Shown: positions 49,685 through 59,334 of the stretch, piece by piece | How positions within the stretch are numbered: the stretch's first letter is position 1 | Layout: each line of letters opens with the position of its first letter | Assembly: GCA_024684175.1 (NCBI GenBank) | Contig: JAIKXJ010000063.1 | Coordinates: forward strand, 189,576-253,575 | Length of the DNA: 64,000 nt | Direction: 5' to 3' | From: Erysipelotrichaceae bacterium | GTDB lineage: Bacteria > Bacillota_I > Bacilli_A > Erysipelotrichales > Erysipelotrichaceae | Position numbers and translations under genes: made by a program | The notes under the pieces: generated by a model | Database searches by the model: none | Seen by the model: the letters and a program-made list of their open reading frames with translations, nothing else | Told to the model about the DNA's origin: nothing

Positions 49685-51508
49685 CTACCTTCCTAACGAT
49701 TTCGGGTCGACGGCATCTCGTACGGCGTCACCGACCAGGTTGATGCAGATCGTACAGATACCGAAAATAAATGATACGAATACCCATTGCCACCAGTACT
49801 GCTGGATGACGATGGAGTTGTTAGCGCCATTGAGCATATTGCCCCAAGTCGGCGTCGGAGGTGAAATACCAAAGCCCAGGTAACTCAGGGAAGACTCCGT
49901 AAGCATACAAGTCGCAAAGCCGAGTGTCGCTTCGACCAACAGGATGGATAAGACGTTCGGAAGGATGTGCTTGAAGATGATGCTTCCCTCTTTGACGCCC
50001 ATCGCCTGCGCCGCCAATACGAATTCTTTTTCTCTTTCCGCGAGGATCTGTGCTCTGACCAGACGGCAGATACCGGTCCACGAAAGCAAGCCTAAGACGA
50101 CCATGATCAGGTACATCCTCAGCTGTACATCGATCGTAGAACCGATGATCGCCGACAGCAGCAGTGCAAACGGAAGGAACGGCAGAGAACCGATGACTTC
50201 CGCAACTCTCATGATGAGCAAGTCGACGGTGCCGCCGAAATATCCTGCCAGACCGCCGGCGATGATACCGATGAGTAAGGCGATGACTTCGGCGATGAAA
50301 CCGACGGTCATCGTGGTCTTACCGCCGTGGACGAGCCTTGTCAGAATGTCTCTTCCTAAATTATCGGTACCTAATGTATATCCTTTCAGACCCCAAGTCA
50401 GGATCTTTCCTTCCTTGGTGACTGCATAATTCTGAAAATAACCGGAGAAGATCGTATCGATCTGTGCGTTGTTGACGGCATCCGGGACTTTGGTCTCGCC
50501 GTGCGAATTGTTGCCCCAGGAAACGACGTCGCCGTTCTCCAGAAGAGCCGAATAATGCCATCTGCCGCCGTAGATCTCGACCGGCTTGGAACTGAGTTCC
50601 GGAGCGTTGTTTTCGCCATGCGTTCCGTTGCCCCAGAAGATCAGAGTGCCGTCATCTTTTAAGCCGCACATCGTATCGGAAGATGCGGCGATATCGACGA
50701 CATGAGATTTCAGCGTCGAAGGAACATTGGAGAACGCATTGTTCTTGACGCCGCCGTAAACGACAGAGCCGTTATCCAGCAGCAGACAGTAATAGGAATT
50801 GGTGATAGCGATCTTTTTGATATGTCCCTGATATTCACTATGGACAGAGAGGTCCGACATGTTTTCATTTCCCCAAAGATACGCTTCGCCATCCGCCGTG
50901 ACTGCACCGGAGATCTGATAACCGGTCTCCAGCTGAACGATCTCTTTCGTGCCTCTGGTCCGGGAAGGAACCAGTTCGCTCGGGACATTGTCCTGTCCTA
51001 AACGGGTGTTGCCCCAGACATAGACGTTGTTGTCTTCGTCGACTGCCGTGATATGGTCATAGCCGCAGGAAAGCATGACGATCTTTGCGCGCTGCACTTC
51101 CATCGGCACATTGGCAACATCGATGACTTTGGTGATCTTGGTGTGACCCCAGGTATAAACTTTTCCGTCAGTATCGACACCGGCACCGAAAGTCGGGCCG
51201 TTGGAGATATCCGCAACATGGCCTTCAAGTTCCTTCGGGAACGCCATCATCGACAAGCCCGGAGGCGTGTTGGTCTGCGTATTGTCGGATTCACCGAGAT
51301 TGATCGGTACGAACAGCGGAATGATCGAAACGATCATAAGGATCACAAAGAAGCCGATCAGACCGGTCATACCCAAACGGTTATGTAAAAAGTTGTCGAG
51401 CATCATTTTGGAAGGAGACTGGATCTGTTCTTCTAAAAGGATATCAACTTCTTCATTTCGATTGCCAAACAGTTTTTGGATCAAAGAAGGTTTTTTTCTT
51501 TCAGACAT
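49685..51508 (-). CDS. oppC: Oligopeptide ABC transporter permease OppC with an inserted RCC1-like propeller
   Basis: An OppC permease of 607 residues against about 300 in the family. Residues 1-45 are the cytoplasmic tail and 46-68 the first membrane helix. Then comes an inserted stretch (about 96-376) with seven RCC1/BLIP-II-like repeats, each with a 'G..H/Y..A...DG.V..WG' core: VDTDGKVYTWG, VDEDNNVYVWG, VTADGEAYLWG, LLDNGSVVYGG, LKDDGTLIFWG, LLENGDVVSWG, VTKEGKILTWG. The normal permease resumes with YTLGTDNLGRDILTRL and five more helices, including the EAA-type loop AAQAMGVKEGSIIFKHILPN. By family topology the propeller is outside the cell. The start was set two codons in, after AAAGGAG. 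Confidence 0.93.
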   Translation of the reverse strand: MSERKKPSLIQKLFGNRNEEVDILLEEQIQSPSKMMLDNFLHNRLGMTGLIGFFVILMIVSIIPLFVPINLGESDNTQTNTPPGLSMMAFPKELEGHVADISNGPTFGAGVDTDGKVYTWGHTKITKVIDVANVPMEVQRAKIVMLSCGYDHITAVDEDNNVYVWGNTRLGQDNVPSELVPSRTRGTKEIVQLETGYQISGAVTADGEAYLWGNENMSDLSVHSEYQGHIKKIAITNSYYCLLLDNGSVVYGGVKNNAFSNVPSTLKSHVVDIAASSDTMCGLKDDGTLIFWGNGTHGENNAPELSSKPVEIYGGRWHYSALLENGDVVSWGNNSHGETKVPDAVNNAQIDTIFSGYFQNYAVTKEGKILTWGLKGYTLGTDNLGRDILTRLVHGGKTTMTVGFIAEVIALLIGIIAGGLAGYFGGTVDLLIMRVAEVIGSLPFLPFALLLSAIIGSTIDVQLRMYLIMVVLGLLSWTGICRLVRAQILAEREKEFVLAAQAMGVKEGSIIFKHILPNVLSILLVEATLGFATCMLTESSLSYLGFGISPPTPTWGNMLNGANNSIVIQQYWWQWVFVSFIFGICTICINLVGDAVRDAVDPKSLGR

Positions 51509-51522
51509 CTTCATTCTCCTTT

Positions 51523-52539
51523 CTACTTATCGATCCTGACACGCGGATCAACGAAACCGTAACTGAGGTCAGTGATCAAAGCACCGACAAGAGATACGAC
51601 GGTATAGAACATCTGCATCGCCAAAGCCAGATCGTAGTCGTGGTTGTTCAATGCTTTGATATATAAGGAACCCATACCGTTAAGACCGAAAGTATTTTCA
51701 ATGATCAGGGAACCGGAGAAGATTCCTAAGAACCAACCGATGACGATGCCGATGATCGGCAGCAGCGCATTTCTCCAGGCATGGGAATAAATGACTGTCT
51801 TTTCGTGAACACCTTTCGCTCTGGCGGTCTTGATATGATCCATCGACAAAGCATCGATCATTGCGGCTCTGACATATCTGGTCATGCCGCCTAACGATCC
51901 GAAGGTCATGACCATCAGAGGGAGGCACAGATAATACAATTTATCGATATAATACTTCAGACCTGTATAAGTCGCACCCGGCGTACCGATACCGGAGACC
52001 GGGAACCATCTGAGAATAACGGCAAAAACATAGATGAAAAGGAGCGCAATGATATAAGTTGGGATCGAATAGCCGACGATCGTCAGGACCTGTGTAAAGT
52101 TATCAAACTTCCCTCCTTTATGCACCGCACAATAGATACCTAACGGTATTGTTATGCCTAATGCAAGTATCGTGGCAAAGATATTGATGAAGATCGTATT
52201 TACCGCCGGATCTTTGACGACAGTGACGATATCTTTTTTGAAATACCTGGAATAACCGAAATAACCTTCCAGGATACCGTTCAGATTGCCTTTTCTGTCT
52301 TTCGCAAGTCCCATCCATCTGGCATAGCGGATGACGATCGGATCATCGAGACCCATCTCCTCACGAAGAGCCTGATATCTGGCTTCATATTCTGCCGGTT
52401 TCAAAGATGTCTTGATGCCTTCCAGTTCCAATCTTGCAGGATCCTGCGGAATGAGATTATAAAGACAATACATCAAAAAAGAGACCGTAAAGAATACGAC
52501 CACCATGTATCCTAATCTTTTTAAAATATATTTTGTCAT
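51523..52539 (-). CDS. oppB: Oligopeptide ABC transporter permease OppB
   Basis: A 338-residue permease of normal length. It has the N-terminal MTKYILKRLGYMVVVFFTVSFLMY segment, six membrane segments, the TRYVRAAMIDALSMDHIKTARAKGV coupling loop and a C-terminal DLSYGFVDPRVRI tail. It pairs with OppC. It lacks any insertion comparable to OppC. Confidence 0.95.
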   Translation of the reverse strand: MTKYILKRLGYMVVVFFTVSFLMYCLYNLIPQDPARLELEGIKTSLKPAEYEARYQALREEMGLDDPIVIRYARWMGLAKDRKGNLNGILEGYFGYSRYFKKDIVTVVKDPAVNTIFINIFATILALGITIPLGIYCAVHKGGKFDNFTQVLTIVGYSIPTYIIALLFIYVFAVILRWFPVSGIGTPGATYTGLKYYIDKLYYLCLPLMVMTFGSLGGMTRYVRAAMIDALSMDHIKTARAKGVHEKTVIYSHAWRNALLPIIGIVIGWFLGIFSGSLIIENTFGLNGMGSLYIKALNNHDYDLALAMQMFYTVVSLVGALITDLSYGFVDPRVRIDK

Positions 52540-52620
52540 AAACTGCCCCTTTCAACGGTATTTTTGCGCTGATGAATAAACATCTGCTGCAGATCGATCA
52601 TTCATCAACACAAAAGAAGC

Positions 52621-52651
52621 AAACTAGCAGGGCTAAGCACCCTGCTAGTTT
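52621..52651 (-). terminator. oppA-oppB intergenic hairpin
   Basis: A 12-bp perfect stem (AAACTAGCAGGG and complement) with a seven-base loop between oppA and oppB. Only a broken T-run follows, so it is probably a partial terminator or mRNA stabiliser that raises OppA over the membrane parts. Confidence 0.65.
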
Positions 52652-52675
52652 AAATCAGAATCTTATTACGAATGA

Positions 52676-54607
52676 TTACTCAACAGTTGCGTAAACAACA
52701 GCCTGCTGGAAGTCAAACAGAGAGTTGCACTCTAAGTTGTTGATCTTCGCATTCATTGCATCGTAATAAACATTTGAATAAAGAGGTACTGCCGGTAAAT
52801 AGCTGTTCCATTCCTCGATGAATTTTACCCAAGTATCGAGGTAAGCCTTATCATCACCAGCTTCAACACCGTAGACCATATCCATAGACAGCTTGTCCAG
52901 AGTCGGGTTGTCGACTGAGAAGAACGTGTTGTAACCCAGAGCTAAGAGTTCAGGATCAACAGTGTAGCTGTAAGACTGGTCATATAAAGCTGTGAAGTTT
53001 GTAGCCAAGTTGTACATGCCGTAAGTCTTGACACCGTACTTCGGATCAACGGTAGAATCACGGTAGTAGTAGTTCAGCAAGTCAGCAAATGACATGATGT
53101 TCTGGTTGATCTCCATGCCGGCTTCCTTAGTCTGATCACCGTTAGCAAGCATAACTGCTAAGAGTTCGGAGACAGAGTTGCCTTCAGAAGAAGACCATTC
53201 GATGTGTAACGGCATTAAGATTCTGCCGTCAGCCAGTGTTACGTTGTAAGCGTAGTCGCCAGCCTGTTCAGGAGTGACTTCCTTGTAACGTACTGCACCG
53301 GAACCATCGACATAGTCCGTACCATCAGCATTCAGAGTCCAGCCACCGGCCTTGAGTTCTTCAACAGCAGACTCAACAGAGTAAGTGTAAGAATTCAGAG
53401 TCGAAGCTAAAATATCCTTGGAATCCTTGTACATCCACATAGCCAATCCGTAAGGACCATCAACGACGGAGCCGAAGCCCTGGCAGAATGTGTTAGCGAA
53501 TTCGTTTCTGTCTAACAGATATGCAACAGCATGTCTGACTTCCGGGAACTGCGTCGGACCGAAGTCGCACTGGAAGAAGATAGCGCCGTAACCATTTCTT
53601 TCATAATGAACAGTCTTGAACTTGCCTGTGTCTTCCATATCAAGAGCTCTCTGAACTTCGGAACCATCTGTCAATGCAGATAAGAAGTCGATAGCACCTG
53701 TGTCGAGCTGATCCATCATCGTTTCCTGGACAGCCTTGACGATTAAGATCTTTTCAACAGAAGGTTTCTGACCTTCGAAGTTGCCCGCATAGTTCGGGTT
53801 GATCGTCAATGTAGCAGTTAAGGAACCTAAATCCAAGCTTTCCAGCTGGTAAGGGCCTGCAGAAACTCTGCCTTCGTAGATCGTTCTGGAAGCATCGAGT
53901 TCGCTTGCGACCAGAGAACCACCATCGAGGTAAGCGCCTTCGCCGTCATCCTTGACTGTCAGTGCTGCAGAAGCATACATCGGCAGATACAGAGGAGACA
54001 AGCTTGCATAAGAAGCATCGAAGTAATAAGGCAGGAAGTGAGTTTCAGGATCTGTCGGGTCATCCTTATTGATCGTGATCGAATAAGTGTGATCGTCTAA
54101 GAGTCTGATACCGGAGATGTAATTGACTTCACCGTTCTGGTATTCCAAAGCACCCTTGACAGAGTTCGGAGTGACCTTACCGCCAGCTTCTTTCAGAGCC
54201 GGAGAATAAGCGACCAATGCATAAGCAACATAGTCAGCAGCCGTGATCGGCTCGCCGTTGTTGTACTTCAGGCCGTCTTTGATACCGACTGTGAAAGTCT
54301 TCGTGCCATCTTCGTTGACAACGGAAGTAACACCTGTTGTAACGGACTGGTTCTCAACAAGTTCACCACCCTGGTTCGTCGTGATGACACCATAGTCATT
54401 GATCAGTTCTCTGACTGTAGCGTCAGAAGCGTTGTTGCCCCACCAAGCATTACCTAAGTCACCGTTAAGTTCAGTCGTTGAACCATAGATGATCTGGTTA
54501 GTAACTTCTGCGTTACCGCTTGGCTGTTCGCCGCTTTCGTTACCGCCGCCATTAGTGCAGCCGGCTAATAACAGAAGGGCGAGCAATAAAGCAAATAATT
54601 TTTTCAT
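52676..54607 (-). CDS. oppA: Oligopeptide-binding lipoprotein OppA
   Basis: A 643-residue receptor of the SBP_bac_5 family with a lipoprotein signal (lipobox LAGC, Cys17) and a Gly/Asn/Glu linker. KDGLKYNNGEPITAADYVAYALVAYSP near residue 105 is the family motif, followed by TLTINPNYAG, PEVRHAVAYLLDRNEFAN and WVKFIEEWNSYLPAVPLYSNVYYDA. It captures peptides for OppBCDF. Codon and start context (GGGAGAAAC) are good. It is the first gene of the operon. Confidence 0.94.
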   Translation of the reverse strand: MKKLFALLLALLLLAGCTNGGGNESGEQPSGNAEVTNQIIYGSTTELNGDLGNAWWGNNASDATVRELINDYGVITTNQGGELVENQSVTTGVTSVVNEDGTKTFTVGIKDGLKYNNGEPITAADYVAYALVAYSPALKEAGGKVTPNSVKGALEYQNGEVNYISGIRLLDDHTYSITINKDDPTDPETHFLPYYFDASYASLSPLYLPMYASAALTVKDDGEGAYLDGGSLVASELDASRTIYEGRVSAGPYQLESLDLGSLTATLTINPNYAGNFEGQKPSVEKILIVKAVQETMMDQLDTGAIDFLSALTDGSEVQRALDMEDTGKFKTVHYERNGYGAIFFQCDFGPTQFPEVRHAVAYLLDRNEFANTFCQGFGSVVDGPYGLAMWMYKDSKDILASTLNSYTYSVESAVEELKAGGWTLNADGTDYVDGSGAVRYKEVTPEQAGDYAYNVTLADGRILMPLHIEWSSSEGNSVSELLAVMLANGDQTKEAGMEINQNIMSFADLLNYYYRDSTVDPKYGVKTYGMYNLATNFTALYDQSYSYTVDPELLALGYNTFFSVDNPTLDKLSMDMVYGVEAGDDKAYLDTWVKFIEEWNSYLPAVPLYSNVYYDAMNAKINNLECNSLFDFQQAVVYATVE

Positions 54608-54626
54608 TTGTTTCTCCCTTCATATA

Positions 54627-54640
54627 TGGTTTTAAAACCA
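54627..54640. promoter_or_regulatory. Palindrome at the oppA transcription start
   Basis: TGGTTTTAAAACCA, a perfect 14-bp palindrome within the first 20 bases of the predicted oppA message. It could be an operator or a small 5' hairpin. Confidence 0.45.
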
Positions 54641-54649
54641 CATACAAAT

Positions 54650-54678
54650 ATTTTACATTAGGTACAATGCCGTTTCAA
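54650..54678 (-). promoter_or_regulatory. oppA promoter
   Basis: Minus-strand TTGAAA (54673-54678), 17 bp, TAAAAT (54650-54655), giving a start near 54643. Confidence 0.75.
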
Positions 54679-54806
54679 CAAAACAAAAGCCTTTTTTTAT
54701 AAAAAATTTCACTATTCTTTCATTTTTGAAAGATTTTTCTGATACTAAATCACACTTTTTTCATAAACAAACTACAGTTTATTTATCGTTATTCTTTTAT
54801 TTTGTA

Positions 54807-56075
54807 TTACGAGATCTTCAATCCTTCAAAGATCAAATACTTCGGGCCTTTGTAACGGGAAGTCTGTCCTTCTTCCTTGGAAAACTTCACGTTCTTCATA
54901 TCTTCATAGATATTGCCGGCGATCGAGAAACCGGTCAAAGGGATATATTTCTTTCCGTCGAAGTATCTGGCAAGCCGGACTTCCCCGCCCCAGTATCCGG
55001 AATCGGATTCCAGCTGCGGCGAAGAGAAGTTCTCGATGATCAGGTGCGGTTTCTTCTTGTATTCGATACCTTCCGCCTTGATCTGTGCCACCGGCAGATT
55101 GCCGGAGATCTTTTCTTCTTTATTGTAGTAGCCGAACTGTATATCGCCGTAGGTATTCTTTACGACACCGTTGCCGATCAGTTTCACCGGGCTCAAAAGT
55201 GTGCCATGGGAATCAAACTTCCTGGATGCGCTGCAGCCGGCGATCGAAGGCTTCATGATCAGATCGAATGACGTATCGGAGACCTTGTCGCCTTTGCCAT
55301 AATGGTTGTCATGCATGAATGCGGAACGGTAATTCAGATCGGAAGCAAAACAACGGACGATGGATTCCAGCATATCGTTCTTGACTAAAACGTTCAGATC
55401 TTCCGGAAGTTTGACATCTTTCAATGTTTTGGCAGCCGAACGCGCCTTGGCAAGATTCAATATCTCATCGATCTCTTCAGTGATCTTCTTATAATCTTCC
55501 TTATTGGATTCAAAGAATTTATAAAGTTCAAATTCTTCTTTCTTGTTGGACCATGTCGGGATGCATTCCACTTCGATCTTGAAACTGTTCGCAACATGAT
55601 CGACGCCATTGGAATTGATGAACTCTTCCTTGAATTCCGACACGAAGATCTCGGTCGAATTGATCCAGCCATTCTTATATACATCTGCCTTAAAGACAGC
55701 CTTGGCGACCTTGGAAGCGATCTTGTTGAGATCTTTCTTATCCGTATTGATATCCTTCAGATTTTCTTTCTTTCCGGCAAGCGGATAGTAAGGATTCTTT
55801 GCCGCCTTGGCTTTGGTCACGGCCTTGGACAGTTTGGAAGCCAAAGACTTCGGGTCATCGGCTGCCGTAACGACGACCGTGGAAACGCCGGTCGACTTCG
55901 AATCGGACACATAGACCTTGACCGATACCGTCTTCACTTTGACGGCACGGTTGATCTCAAGATGATCGAGAACATAGAACAGTTCCCGGGAATCCTTATC
56001 GAGGATGCTTAATTCGTAAGCACTGATGCTTTTGTTTGCTTTCAGACAAGTCAATATCTCAGATCTCTTCATCAT
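54807..56075 (-). CDS. pmbA: TldE/PmbA-family metalloprotease subunit
   Basis: A 422-residue protein of the TldD/PmbA family, the PmbA (TldE) side: it lacks the HExxxH metal site and has the C-terminal barrel with FDLIMKPSIAGCSASRKFDSHGTLLSPVKLIGNG. TldD and PmbA form a heterodimeric protease that acts on short unfolded peptides and trims some modified peptides in other bacteria. The N-terminal half is more divergent than usual. The start overlaps the tldD stop by four bases. Confidence 0.88.
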   Translation of the reverse strand: MMKRSEILTCLKANKSISAYELSILDKDSRELFYVLDHLEINRAVKVKTVSVKVYVSDSKSTGVSTVVVTAADDPKSLASKLSKAVTKAKAAKNPYYPLAGKKENLKDINTDKKDLNKIASKVAKAVFKADVYKNGWINSTEIFVSEFKEEFINSNGVDHVANSFKIEVECIPTWSNKKEEFELYKFFESNKEDYKKITEEIDEILNLAKARSAAKTLKDVKLPEDLNVLVKNDMLESIVRCFASDLNYRSAFMHDNHYGKGDKVSDTSFDLIMKPSIAGCSASRKFDSHGTLLSPVKLIGNGVVKNTYGDIQFGYYNKEEKISGNLPVAQIKAEGIEYKKKPHLIIENFSSPQLESDSGYWGGEVRLARYFDGKKYIPLTGFSIAGNIYEDMKNVKFSKEEGQTSRYKGPKYLIFEGLKIS

Positions 56076-57454
56076 CCCAATTTCGCCTCCGCTTTCAGAT
56101 AAGGTCCGCCGTCAGAAACGTAGACCCATTCCTTATGGCCTTTGCCGCACATGCCGGATCCGTGGACCGTCACTTCATCCGAGACCATTGAGATCGAACT
56201 GAGCAAGTCGATGACATAGCCGGAAATGACGACCGGTGCGATCATCTCGCCGGTGAATTCTCCGTCCTTGATCTCCAGGCCGTAGGAAGCCGTGCACTGG
56301 ATCTGCCAGTTCTTCGGATCTTCCATGCCGTTGTTGGTCTGACAAAGGAGATATCCGTGTTTCACGGATTTGATCATATCCTCATATTTATCTTTGCCCG
56401 GGCCGAACCATGTGTTGGTCATGCGGGTATAGACTTTACGCTGGTAATCCTGTCTCCTGCCGTTTCCCGTCGGCTCACTGCCGAGCTCCATGGCACTCAG
56501 ACTGTCGGAGATGCCTGTCTGCAAGATGCCCTTTTTGATGATCTGGGTATTGTGAGCTTCGACGCCGTCGTCATCGAAGAAATAAGATGCAGCCGAAAGA
56601 CAGCTGGCAGCACCGTCGTACATATCGACCAGCGGAGAAGCGACATACTTACCGACATAATCGATCGCTTTCGCTCTGTTTTTGACGAACATATCCATCT
56701 CCACGCCATGGCCGAACGCTTCATGGGCGATCAGCCCGGAGATCGAAGGATCGGTGATGATCGTATATTTGCCCGGCTTGACCGGCTTGGCATCCAGCAT
56801 CTTCACGGCGATGTTCAAAACATCGTCTGCTTCCTTTGCGAATTTGTCCAGCGCCAGATCAGAATCCGCTTCGCCTTGCGCAGAGTAATTGGACTTGATG
56901 TTGTCTCCGTCTCTGACCACCGTCATCAACATCACGTTGATCCAGTCATATTTCTGAGACAGACACTTTTTCTCAGAAACGAAGATCTTGGATATCTGAC
57001 GCTTCACGTATGCCGTATTGACATTGATCAGACGGCTTTCTTTCTTGTGCAGCTCATCCTTGACAGCGGAAAGCTTATCGATGATCTGCTTATTGGACAG
57101 TTTGGAAGGATCTTCCCTCAGGAAATCCTCAACATGCGGCTGTTCTTCCAGCATCCTGACTTTAAAATCTTTGGAATAGACTTCATCGAGCTTCACGGCA
57201 TTTTTGACAGATGCAGCCTTGAGACCGCGGATATCGTTACAGGAATACTCGCTGTAACGGCCGTCCTTATAGACCTTGATGACGAAACCGCACTCGTTGT
57301 CCACTTCATCGAGCGAATTGATCCTCGTCGAGACCGAGATCCGCTTGGTATTGACACAAGTACCCAGGATCGACACATAGTCGAACGACTTTCTTAAGTC
57401 TTCGACCAGCTTTTTGGCATCGGGGATCCTTGATCTCAGATATTTATCAAGCAT
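56072..57454 (-). CDS. tldD: TldD-family metalloprotease
   Basis: A 460-residue TldD, the catalytic subunit of the TldD/E protease. The metal site is HEAFGH (His244, Glu245, His249), within GLIAHEAFGHGVEMD. The start MLDKYLRS was chosen because AGGAGGA lies ten bases upstream; the longer frame runs into the preceding ABC-F gene. No peptide-precursor gene is visible nearby, so the substrate is unknown. Confidence 0.94.
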   Translation of the reverse strand: MLDKYLRSRIPDAKKLVEDLRKSFDYVSILGTCVNTKRISVSTRINSLDEVDNECGFVIKVYKDGRYSEYSCNDIRGLKAASVKNAVKLDEVYSKDFKVRMLEEQPHVEDFLREDPSKLSNKQIIDKLSAVKDELHKKESRLINVNTAYVKRQISKIFVSEKKCLSQKYDWINVMLMTVVRDGDNIKSNYSAQGEADSDLALDKFAKEADDVLNIAVKMLDAKPVKPGKYTIITDPSISGLIAHEAFGHGVEMDMFVKNRAKAIDYVGKYVASPLVDMYDGAASCLSAASYFFDDDGVEAHNTQIIKKGILQTGISDSLSAMELGSEPTGNGRRQDYQRKVYTRMTNTWFGPGKDKYEDMIKSVKHGYLLCQTNNGMEDPKNWQIQCTASYGLEIKDGEFTGEMIAPVVISGYVIDLLSSISMVSDEVTVHGSGMCGKGHKEWVYVSDGGPYLKAEAKLG

Positions 57455-57465
57455 TTTTACTCCTC

Positions 57466-59331
57466 CTACTTGTTCTTTTCTTCTTCCTGCAGCATCGCTT
57501 CTTCCCATTTCTCCTCCAAGGCATGGATCTGATTGTGGATCTCATCGATCTCATCGTCGAGTTCCGCCATCTTCTTCATGTCCTGGTAGTATTCCGGTTC
57601 GTAGCGAAGTGCCCGCTTGTCTTCCAATATGTCTTCCATCAAAGAGATCTCGTTCTCCAGACGCTTCAGATTGTATTTCGGCTTCTGTTTGATCTCTTTC
57701 AACGGTTTTTCATTCTTTTCCTGTTTAGGCTTGCTTGCCTCTTCCTTGACTTTGACATCGATATAATCCTTGTAGCCGTCAGGATAATAGGTCACCTTGT
57801 CTTCATCGATGACCAGGCAGGATGTCGCGATCTTTCTGATGAAATATCGGTCATGGGATACGAACAGGATCGTCCCATCATATTCGTTGAGGGCATTCTC
57901 CAAAGCTTCCTTAGAGATGATGTCAAGGTGATTAGTCGGCTCATCCAGGATGAGGAAGTTGGCTTTTTTCATCATCAGCTTGGCCAAAGACAGCCGGACT
58001 TTCTCCCCGCCCGATAAGACATTGACCTCCTTGAAGACTTCATCGGAAGTGAACAGGAAGGCACCTAAAACGGACCGCACCTTATACATGTCAAGATCGG
58101 GGTAATCGTTCCAAAGTTCCTCCAGGACGGTATTGCCGCTATGGAAGTTCGCCAGGTTCTGATCGAAGTATCCGATCTGGATCTGATGTCCCAGCATCAT
58201 GTAACCGCCTAAAGGTTCGACTTCACCGATGATCGACTTCAGCAGTGTCGACTTTCCGGTGCCGTTATCGCCCATGACACAGATCCTTTCCCCTCTCTGG
58301 ATCTCCAGGCTCACTTCGGCTAAGAGTTTGTCATAGCCGACTTGAAAATGGTCGAGACTCAGCACGTTCTTGCCGCCCCGGACACCGCAGGTGAACTTCG
58401 CCTTGAATGCCTTAGTGTCGGCTTTCTTGGGATCATCGATCTTATCCATCCGCTCAAGATATTTGATCTTGGATTGCGCGAAGGCGGCTTTATTCTTCTT
58501 GTAACGGAACTTTTCGATCAATTCCTCAAGACGCTTGATGTCCTTCTGCTGTCTGCGGTAGGCTGCTTCCTGGCGGATCAGATCGTTCTTCTTCTGTTCG
58601 ACGAAACTGGAATAATTGCCGGCATACCGTTTGATACCGCCGTATTCGAGCTCATAGACCACGTTGACGCTGCGGTCAAGGAAGACACGGTCGTGAGAAA
58701 CGATGACCATCGCTTTCTTATATTTGGCCAGATAATTCTCCAGCCATTCGATCGTCGAAAGATCGAGATGATTGGTCGGCTCATCCAACAGCAGCAGATC
58801 CGGTTTGGACAAAAGGAGGCCGGCAAAGGCGATCTTGGTCTTTTCGCCTCCCGAGAACGATGAGACTTTGCGGTCCAGATCCGCTTCCTTGAAACCGAAG
58901 CCGTTCAGCACCGACAGCATCTCCGAATGATAAGTATAGCCTCCGGCATACTTGTAGTCTTCTTCCAGCTTCGCGTATTTTTCGATCAGTTTCTCGTCAT
59001 GATCGCTCTCCATCTGCTTTGAGATCTCGTCGATCTGTTTCTCAAGATCCTTGATCTGACGGAAAACGCCGTCAAAGACTTCGCGCACGGTCTCTTCCGA
59101 TAAGGCAAGCGCGTTCTGTTTCAGATAAGAGATTGTCGTCTTATTGGCTTTGATCAGCTGACCGGAAGAAAGCTCACATTCTCCCGTGAGCACTTTTAAA
59201 AGAGTGGTCTTGCCACTCCCGTTGCGGCCTACCAGAGCGATCCTTTCGTTCTCGTTCACGGTAAAGTCGATATTTTCAAATACATCATTGGCACCGAAAA
59301 AAACGGTGCCGTCTGAAATCTGTACGATCAT
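57466..59331 (-). CDS. ABC-F family ATPase
   Basis: A 621-residue ABC-F protein: two ABC domains in one chain without membrane segments. Walker A motifs are GRNGSGKTT and GDNGTGKST; signatures are FSGGEKTKIAFA and LSGGEKVRLSLAK; Walker B are LLLLDEPTNHLD and FLILDEPTNHLD. A basic inter-domain linker and a C-terminal coiled coil (about 545-621) follow. ABC-F proteins work on the ribosome, relieving stalls or protecting it from antibiotics. Which subgroup this belongs to is not clear. It lies three bases after asnS. Confidence 0.94.
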   Translation of the reverse strand: MIVQISDGTVFFGANDVFENIDFTVNENERIALVGRNGSGKTTLLKVLTGECELSSGQLIKANKTTISYLKQNALALSEETVREVFDGVFRQIKDLEKQIDEISKQMESDHDEKLIEKYAKLEEDYKYAGGYTYHSEMLSVLNGFGFKEADLDRKVSSFSGGEKTKIAFAGLLLSKPDLLLLDEPTNHLDLSTIEWLENYLAKYKKAMVIVSHDRVFLDRSVNVVYELEYGGIKRYAGNYSSFVEQKKNDLIRQEAAYRRQQKDIKRLEELIEKFRYKKNKAAFAQSKIKYLERMDKIDDPKKADTKAFKAKFTCGVRGGKNVLSLDHFQVGYDKLLAEVSLEIQRGERICVMGDNGTGKSTLLKSIIGEVEPLGGYMMLGHQIQIGYFDQNLANFHSGNTVLEELWNDYPDLDMYKVRSVLGAFLFTSDEVFKEVNVLSGGEKVRLSLAKLMMKKANFLILDEPTNHLDIISKEALENALNEYDGTILFVSHDRYFIRKIATSCLVIDEDKVTYYPDGYKDYIDVKVKEEASKPKQEKNEKPLKEIKQKPKYNLKRLENEISLMEDILEDKRALRYEPEYYQDMKKMAELDDEIDEIHNQIHALEEKWEEAMLQEEEKNK

Positions 59332-59334
59332 TTA

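Noticed and set aside
49685..51508. A frameshift or two fused genes at oppC
   Set aside because: The frame is open from the first membrane helix through the repeats into the normal permease core, with no internal ribosome binding site, and both flanks match OppC.
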